In this document: positions 7,703-11,184 of the stretch, in pieces
How the letters are laid out: the number at the start of each line of letters is the position of its first letter
How positions within the stretch are numbered: the first letter of the stretch is position 1
NCBI GenBank assembly: GCA_026986055.1
Contig: JALSPH010000146.1
Coordinates: 1-11,184, forward strand
DNA: 11,184 bases
Source: Campylobacterales bacterium
GTDB taxonomy: Bacteria; Campylobacterota; Campylobacteria; Campylobacterales; Hydrogenimonadaceae
Direction: 5' to 3'
Position numbers and translations under genes: made by a program
The notes under the pieces: model-generated
The model's input: the letters and a program-made list of their open reading frames with translations, nothing else
What the model was told of the DNA's origin: nothing
Databases searched by the model: none

Positions 7703-7756
7703 GATACTTCGCTCCTTTTTCGCATTTTCCCGATCTTACATCAACTTTAATTAAAC

Positions 7757-7772
7757 AATTATTATAATAATT
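7757..7772. promoter_or_regulatory. Perfect 16-bp palindrome with -10 boxes in both directions
   Basis: AATTATTATAATAATT (7757-7772) is its own reverse complement. It holds TATAAT at 7763-7768 on the plus strand and TATAAT at 7766-7761 on the minus strand. The plus-strand box predicts a start at about 7775, the A of the nth ATG. The minus-strand box predicts a leader of about 50 bases for the lipoprotein gene. Neither direction has a convincing -35. Confidence 0.5.
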
Positions 7773-7774
7773 TT

Positions 7775-8419
7775 ATGAAAAAGAGAGATTTTTTGGAAGC
7801 GGTCGAAGTATTGAGAGGAGAATATGAGAAGTGGGACGCACCGGCAAAGAGGTTCGAAAATGCCTACAGGCGAACCCCTTACACGATTACGATCTCAGTT
7901 CTTCTGAGTTTCAGAACGAAAGATGAGGTGACGCTTGAGGCCGGCAAGAGACTCTTTTTGAAGGCCTCTACGCCTTATGAGATGGTGAAGTTGAAACAAG
8001 AGGAGATAGAGAGGGCTATCTACCCCGTGGGCTTTTACCGAAAAAAGGCGAAAGCGATTCTTGATATATCGAAAGAGTTGATAGAGCGCTTCGACGGCAG
8101 TGTTCCAAGCTGCGAAGAGGAGCTTCTCTCCATAAAAGGCATAGGTCCCAAAGCGGCCAATATCATTCTCGAGTCAGCGTTTCAGAAAGAGACGGTGGCC
8201 GTAGATACTCATCTGCACCGTATTTTGAATCTATGGGGCTTTTTAAACACATCTTCGCCGGAAGAGAGTTTCAGGGAGCTTAAAAGAGAGCTCGCTCCAA
8301 AAGAGCAGGCGGGTCTTAACAAGCTTCTGGTAAGTTTCGGACAGGTTGTCTGCAGGCCCGTCGCACCACTTTGCAGCGAGTGTCCCGTTTCCGGTATGTG
8401 TCCTGCCGCTTTCGGTTAA
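7775..8419 (+). CDS. nth: Endonuclease III-like DNA glycosylase/AP lyase
   Basis: Base-excision repair enzyme that removes oxidised pyrimidines and cleaves the resulting abasic site. At 214 residues it is standard size. The helix-hairpin-helix is LLSIKGIGPKAANIIL with the catalytic lysine Lys126, followed by the catalytic aspartate Asp144 in VDTHLHRI. The C-terminal [4Fe-4S] loop is complete with Cys193, 200, 203 and 209 in the spacing C-x6-C-x2-C-x5-C. The N-terminal active-site stretch is LLSFRTKDE (43-51), like archaeal and thermophile homologues, where E. coli has LLSAQATD. ATG 7775 has no Shine-Dalgarno and a TATAAT ends 6 bases before it, suggesting a leaderless mRNA; the only other nearby option is a TTG at 7793 behind AGAGAG. 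A terminator follows the gene. Confidence 0.94.
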   Translation: MKKRDFLEAVEVLRGEYEKWDAPAKRFENAYRRTPYTITISVLLSFRTKDEVTLEAGKRLFLKASTPYEMVKLKQEEIERAIYPVGFYRKKAKAILDISKELIERFDGSVPSCEEELLSIKGIGPKAANIILESAFQKETVAVDTHLHRILNLWGFLNTSSPEESFRELKRELAPKEQAGLNKLLVSFGQVVCRPVAPLCSECPVSGMCPAAFG

Positions 8420-8432
8420 AGAAAATATACCT

Positions 8433-8453
8433 ACTCCGCGCTTCGGGGTTTTT
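8433..8453 (+). terminator. Rho-independent terminator after nth
   Basis: Stem ACTCCG (8433-8438) pairs with CGGGGT (8444-8449), including one G-T pair, around the 5-base loop CGCTT, with the T-run at 8449-8453. It starts 14 bases after the nth stop and separates nth from the next operon. Confidence 0.6.
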
Positions 8454-8516
8454 CGCAACGGTTCACTTGAATATATCAAACCAATATTTATTATAAATAG
8501 CGCCTCTAAAGATATT

Positions 8517-8527
8517 TATACTACAAT
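8517..8527 (+). promoter_or_regulatory. Candidate -10 region for the haem-binding protein operon
   Basis: Overlapping TATACT (8517-8522) and TACAAT (8522-8527) lie 27-32 bases before ATG 8554 in AT-rich DNA following the nth terminator. No clear -35 is seen, so the exact box is not decided. Confidence 0.3.
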
Positions 8528-8553
8528 AACGGAAATTTTTTGAGGGAGTGAAG

Positions 8554-9018
8554 ATGTCCGTAGGTAAAATGTTGGGTATCTTTTTCGTTGTCGCATTTTT
8601 GCTGATTCAGCTTATCCCCTATGAGCGCACCAACCCGCAAAGCGATCCGAAGCTCGAGATAAAAGCGCCTGCTAAAGTGCAGGAGATTTTCGTACGCTCC
8701 TGCTACGACTGCCACTCCAACAGAACTAACTGGCCATGGTACAGCGCTATCGCTCCGGCAAAGTGGTTCGTGGCGCGAGATGTGAACGTGGGACGCCAAT
8801 GGCTCAACTTCAGCGAGTGGGAGAGTTACGACGAGAAGAAGAAAAAGAGGCTTAAAGAGATGATATTCGTGGCGGTAGGGCTTGCCATGCCTCTTGGAAC
8901 TTACGTGAAGGTGCATCCTGAAGCTGCGCTCTCGAAAGAGGATCGTGAAACGATTCGGGAGTGGACGGGTGTGAGGCCTGAAGATATTATGAACAGACCC
9001 AAAAGGCATCTATATTGA
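8554..9018 (+). CDS. Membrane-anchored haem-binding (Haem_bd-type) protein
   Basis: A 154-residue protein with an N-terminal membrane anchor (about 5-22, uncleaved or signal peptide) and a periplasmic domain containing one c-type haem site, CYDCH at 50-54. Around it is the pattern of the Haem_bd family: CYDCHSNRTNWPWYSAIAP, then LNFSEWESY (84-92). Met112 in GLAMPLGTY is a candidate second axial ligand of the haem iron. The C-terminal part (LSKEDRETIREW, 127-138) resembles the last helix of small cytochromes c. ATG 8554 is chosen because GAGGGAG (8542-8548) sits right before it; the in-frame GTG at 8548 overlaps that site. Its stop overlaps the next start as TTGA. It may carry electrons or bind haem for sensing; the family's function is not settled. 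Confidence 0.88.
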   Translation: MSVGKMLGIFFVVAFLLIQLIPYERTNPQSDPKLEIKAPAKVQEIFVRSCYDCHSNRTNWPWYSAIAPAKWFVARDVNVGRQWLNFSEWESYDEKKKKRLKEMIFVAVGLAMPLGTYVKVHPEAALSKEDRETIREWTGVRPEDIMNRPKRHLY

Positions 9019-9464
9019 TACAGGTAGTTCTCTATATCCATATACTTTCGGCAACGGCATGGGTAGGCGGGTCGCTTCTGCTTTTTGCGCTCGGTATCTT
9101 ACTGCGCGACAAGTGTGCCCAAAAGAGTGTCTACGCTCATCTTGGACCGATATATGGGTACTTCGAGACGTTTTGGCTTATAATGCTTTGGGCTACGGGG
9201 CTTACTCTCTTTTTCCATTTTGGCATAGATAAGGTTCTTGCAAATGCGCCAGAATCGGAACTGGCGCAACTGATGCATACTAAACTTATGATGGTAGGAG
9301 TGATAACTCTTTTGACTATAATCCATATGTATATAGCCTTCAAGACGCATACGAACGAGAGAACGGTAATGGAAAACATTGTTTCAAGAGGCAGCTCTAT
9401 GCTTATCTTTTTGCTGAACCTTGTGATCGTATGGTATGCGATAGGTATAAGAGATCAGTTATGA
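9015..9464 (+). CDS. HemJ/CopD-like four-helix membrane protein
   Basis: A 149-residue protein with four predicted helices (about 2-30, 44-68, 86-110, 125-144). It resembles HemJ and the CopD group: YIHILSATAWVGGSLLLF (7-24) parallels the HemJ opening, and MHTKL with His88 and Lys90, then His104, parallels His86, Lys88 and His99 of the HemJ at 1508-1942. It lacks the HemJ C-terminal NEVPT motif and the YxPRL motif after helix 1, so it is probably not a protoporphyrinogen oxidase. The start is TTG 9015, overlapping the upstream stop in TTGA; AAAAGG lies about 8 bases before it and there is no in-frame ATG nearby. Its stop overlaps the next ATG. Located next to a haem protein, it may be a haem- or metal-binding membrane partner. 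Confidence 0.82.
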   Translation: MIQVVLYIHILSATAWVGGSLLLFALGILLRDKCAQKSVYAHLGPIYGYFETFWLIMLWATGLTLFFHFGIDKVLANAPESELAQLMHTKLMMVGVITLLTIIHMYIAFKTHTNERTVMENIVSRGSSMLIFLLNLVIVWYAIGIRDQL

Positions 9465-9832
9465 GAATATATGAAGATGGTGATATTTTTATAGAGAGGG
9501 AGGCTTCGGAGATTCCGTGGGTAAAGATATTCACCCATGAGCCCTACAAGGAGCTGACGGATGCTCCCGCCGACATAAGAGCCAAGCTGTGGAGAGTTTA
9601 CGAGATAACCGAAAAGGAGATGCTTGAGTACTACTCTCCAAAGAAGATAAATATGGCATCTTTCGGTAACTACCTTCCTCATCTGCATATACACGTTATG
9701 GCACGATTTGAAGATGACAGCTTCTTTCCCGAGCCTATGTGGGGCAAAAAGCAAAGAGAGAGCATCCTTGAGCTTCCATCTTTCGAAGAGTTCGCAAAGA
9801 GACTTTATGAGAGGCTGACAAAAGAGCTTTGA
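9461..9832 (+). CDS. HIT-family protein
   Basis: A 123-residue histidine-triad protein. The signature HLHIHV (His74, His76, His78) lies in NYLPHLHIHVMARF; the middle or last histidine region attacks the alpha-phosphate of nucleotide substrates in this superfamily. Upstream are the beta-strand and helix regions typical of the fold (IPWVKIFTH; LWRVYEITEKEML). After the triad is DSFFPEPMWG, seen in a proteobacterial HIT subgroup whose substrate is not established. Start ATG 9461 overlaps the previous stop as ATGA; an earlier in-frame ATG at 9431 lies inside the upstream gene and is less likely. It ends the operon, 8 bases from the convergent fliI. Likely acts on AMP-type nucleotide conjugates in the cytoplasm; no link to the two haem-type neighbours is evident beyond co-expression. 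Confidence 0.9.
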   Translation: MRIYEDGDIFIEREASEIPWVKIFTHEPYKELTDAPADIRAKLWRVYEITEKEMLEYYSPKKINMASFGNYLPHLHIHVMARFEDDSFFPEPMWGKKQRESILELPSFEEFAKRLYERLTKEL

Positions 9833-9840
9833 CGACTCCT

Positions 9841-11139
9841 TTAGCCAACCACCTCTTTTAACATCCTTACCGATTCGCTGAACGGTACCGCTTCTTGCGC
9901 GTTTTGACAAAGAAAGTCGGTCATAGCCTCCTTTTTTGCCAGGGCCTCGTCGAGCGCAGGGTCCGTGCCTCTTTGGTAGGCTCCTATGCGAACCAGCATC
10001 TCGTTCTCTTTCAAAAGTGCCAGAAGCCTTCTAAATTTTTGCACCGCCTCCATATGCTCTTTTTCTATAACGTCTCCGATGACCCTGGAGGCTGAAGAGA
10101 GAACCTCCACGGGCGGGTAGACCCCTTTGTCGGTAAGCTCCCTGCTCAAGACTATATGACCGTCCAAGATACTTCTGCTCTGGTCGGCTATCGGGTCGCT
10201 GAGGTCGTCTCCTTCTACCAAGACGGTGAAAAATGCCGTGATGGAGCCTTGCCCCTCCTCTTTTCCTGCCCTCTCCATGAGTTGCGGAAGAAGCGTCAGA
10301 GAAGATGGGGGGTAGCCTTTGGAGGTGGGAGGCTCTCCAAGAGCGAGCCCAATCTCCCTTTGAGCCATAGCGAAGCGGGTAACCGAGTCCATCATGAAGA
10401 GCACATCTTTTCCCTGGCGCTTGAAGTATTCGGCTACGCTCATGGCGCTGAAAGCTCCATATTTTCGCATCAAAGCGCTATCGTCGCTGGTGGCTACGAC
10501 TATTACGGTGCCGGTTAGGTCGTTGCCGAGGTTTTTGGCTATGAATTCGGGGACTTCCCGCCCCCTCTCTCCTATCAATGCAACGACCTTTATGGGGGCT
10601 TCACATCCTTTTACTATCATCCCCATAAGTGTAGATTTTCCGACGCCGCTTCCTGCAAAAATACCGACTTTTTGCCCCTTTCCGGCAGTCAAAAGGCCGT
10701 CTATACTCTTTACTCCGACGCTGAAGTGCTCATCTATAAGTCCCCTTTTCATCACATCCATAGGGGATTTCATAATCGGCTCGTAATCGTCCAGGTGTAT
10801 GGGCCCTTTTCCGTCGATAGGGTTCATGAAGGGGTCAACGACGCGCCCCAGCAGAGCCTCTCCTACGGGAATCTCAAGGCTTCTGCGGTTTAGCAGGACC
10901 CTGTCGCCCACCTTCATCCCTTCGGTAAAGCCGAAAGGGGAGATCGTAAAAGAGTCGTCCCCGAGGGATGTCACCATCCCAAGCTCTCTCCTGTCGCCGC
11001 ACAAGATCGTTACGCTTTGGCCTATGCTGGCTTTAAGACCGGTCGCCACTATGGAGTTGGCCCCGATACTCTTTATCGTGCCGTAAGCGGGAGAGAGGGC
11101 CACCCCTTTGATACGTTTTCGAAGGGACTTAAGAGGCAT
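9841..11139 (-). CDS. fliI: Flagellar type III export ATPase FliI
   Basis: Cytoplasmic hexameric ATPase that drives export of flagellar proteins with FliH and FliJ. At 432 residues the length is usual. Walker A is GSGVGKST (163-170); GERGREV (190-196) carries the catalytic glutamate Glu191; Walker B ends at Asp251 in VLFMMDSVTR; GEPPTSKGYPPSS (268-280) and SRSILDGHIVLSREL (321-335) are signatures shared with F1 beta and type III ATPases. The N-terminal barrel (about 15-90) and C-terminal helices (KFRRLLALLKENEMLVRIGAY) are typical of FliI. A virulence type III ATPase is possible in principle, but the sequence style and taxon favour FliI. ATG 11139 overlaps a possible upstream stop as TGATG; the frame is open to the window edge without another ATG, GTG or TTG. 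Confidence 0.95.
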   Translation of the reverse strand: MPLKSLRKRIKGVALSPAYGTIKSIGANSIVATGLKASIGQSVTILCGDRRELGMVTSLGDDSFTISPFGFTEGMKVGDRVLLNRRSLEIPVGEALLGRVVDPFMNPIDGKGPIHLDDYEPIMKSPMDVMKRGLIDEHFSVGVKSIDGLLTAGKGQKVGIFAGSGVGKSTLMGMIVKGCEAPIKVVALIGERGREVPEFIAKNLGNDLTGTVIVVATSDDSALMRKYGAFSAMSVAEYFKRQGKDVLFMMDSVTRFAMAQREIGLALGEPPTSKGYPPSSLTLLPQLMERAGKEEGQGSITAFFTVLVEGDDLSDPIADQSRSILDGHIVLSRELTDKGVYPPVEVLSSASRVIGDVIEKEHMEAVQKFRRLLALLKENEMLVRIGAYQRGTDPALDEALAKKEAMTDFLCQNAQEAVPFSESVRMLKEVVG

Positions 11140-11184
11140 CAGTATCTTGGGCGCAGCGGCGCGTTCACCATACTCATGAACTCT
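11139..11184 (-). CDS. Possible 3' end of a gene upstream of fliI
   Basis: A second minus-strand frame is open from the window edge and ends with the TGA at 11141-11139, whose last base is the A of the fliI ATG. Its last residues would be MSMVNAPLRPRY. The TGATG overlap is a common sign of translational coupling and explains why fliI has no strong Shine-Dalgarno. Only 14 codons are visible, so this may be chance and no product can be named. Confidence 0.35.
   Translation of the reverse strand, partial: EFMSMVNAPLRPRY

Noticed and set aside
8548..8556. GTG 8548 as start of the haem-binding protein
   Set aside because: It overlaps the GAGGGAG ribosome site; ATG 8554 is correctly spaced behind it.
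9431..9463. ATG 9431 as start of the HIT protein
   Set aside because: It would lie deep inside the upstream membrane protein gene; ATG 9461 overlaps that gene's stop as ATGA, as with the other junctions in this operon.

Overview
The window looks like chromosomal DNA from a free-living, sulfur-oxidising member of the Campylobacterota (former Epsilonproteobacteria; relatives would be Sulfurimonas, Sulfurovum, Nitratiruptor or Hydrogenimonas). This rests on gene content and style, not on a database search: a mitochondrial-type (type II-like) sulfide:quinone oxidoreductase, the three-domain NifU with an adjacent NifS-type cysteine desulfurase, HemJ, a lone fliI, tightly packed genes with ATGA/TTGA/TGATG overlaps, heavy ATA and AGA codon use, and AT-rich promoters with good -10 boxes and poor -35 boxes. 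I see no mobile element, tRNA, rRNA, CRISPR array or phage gene.

Layout. (1) 2-3075, plus strand: a sulfide:quinone oxidoreductase cut by the left edge, a 79-residue membrane protein, hemJ, and a protein with a degenerate GGDEF-like region and a PilZ-like region whose start overlaps the hemJ stop. (2) 3076-3125: a convergent gap filled mostly by a degenerate 7-bp tandem repeat. (3) 5560 down to 3126, minus strand: nifS, nifU and a small two-helix membrane protein that starts at GTG. (4) 5561-5789: a divergent control region with a 25-bp imperfect palindrome just downstream of the probable nifS -10, two -10 candidates facing right, and a 9-bp tandem repeat. (5) 5790-7292, plus strand: a SulP anion transporter with a C-terminal STAS domain. 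(6) 7702-7298, minus strand: a small lipoprotein, convergent with sulP. (7) 7775-8419, plus strand: an endonuclease III-like glycosylase, apparently from a leaderless mRNA, followed by a Rho-independent terminator. (8) 8554-9832, plus strand: three genes joined by 4-base overlaps, encoding a membrane-anchored haem-binding CXXCH protein, a HemJ/CopD-like four-helix membrane protein and a HIT-family protein. (9) Right edge, minus strand: fliI, with the tail of a possible upstream gene overlapping its start.

Taken together the genes serve sulfide oxidation into the quinone pool, haem synthesis, Fe-S cluster assembly, an Fe-S DNA-repair enzyme and anion uptake. Most are ordinary housekeeping genes. 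The parts that merit a second look are the haem-binding/HemJ-like/HIT operon, the degenerate GGDEF-PilZ protein coupled to hemJ, the palindrome at the nifS promoter, and the perfect palindrome that carries -10 boxes for both nth and the divergent lipoprotein gene.
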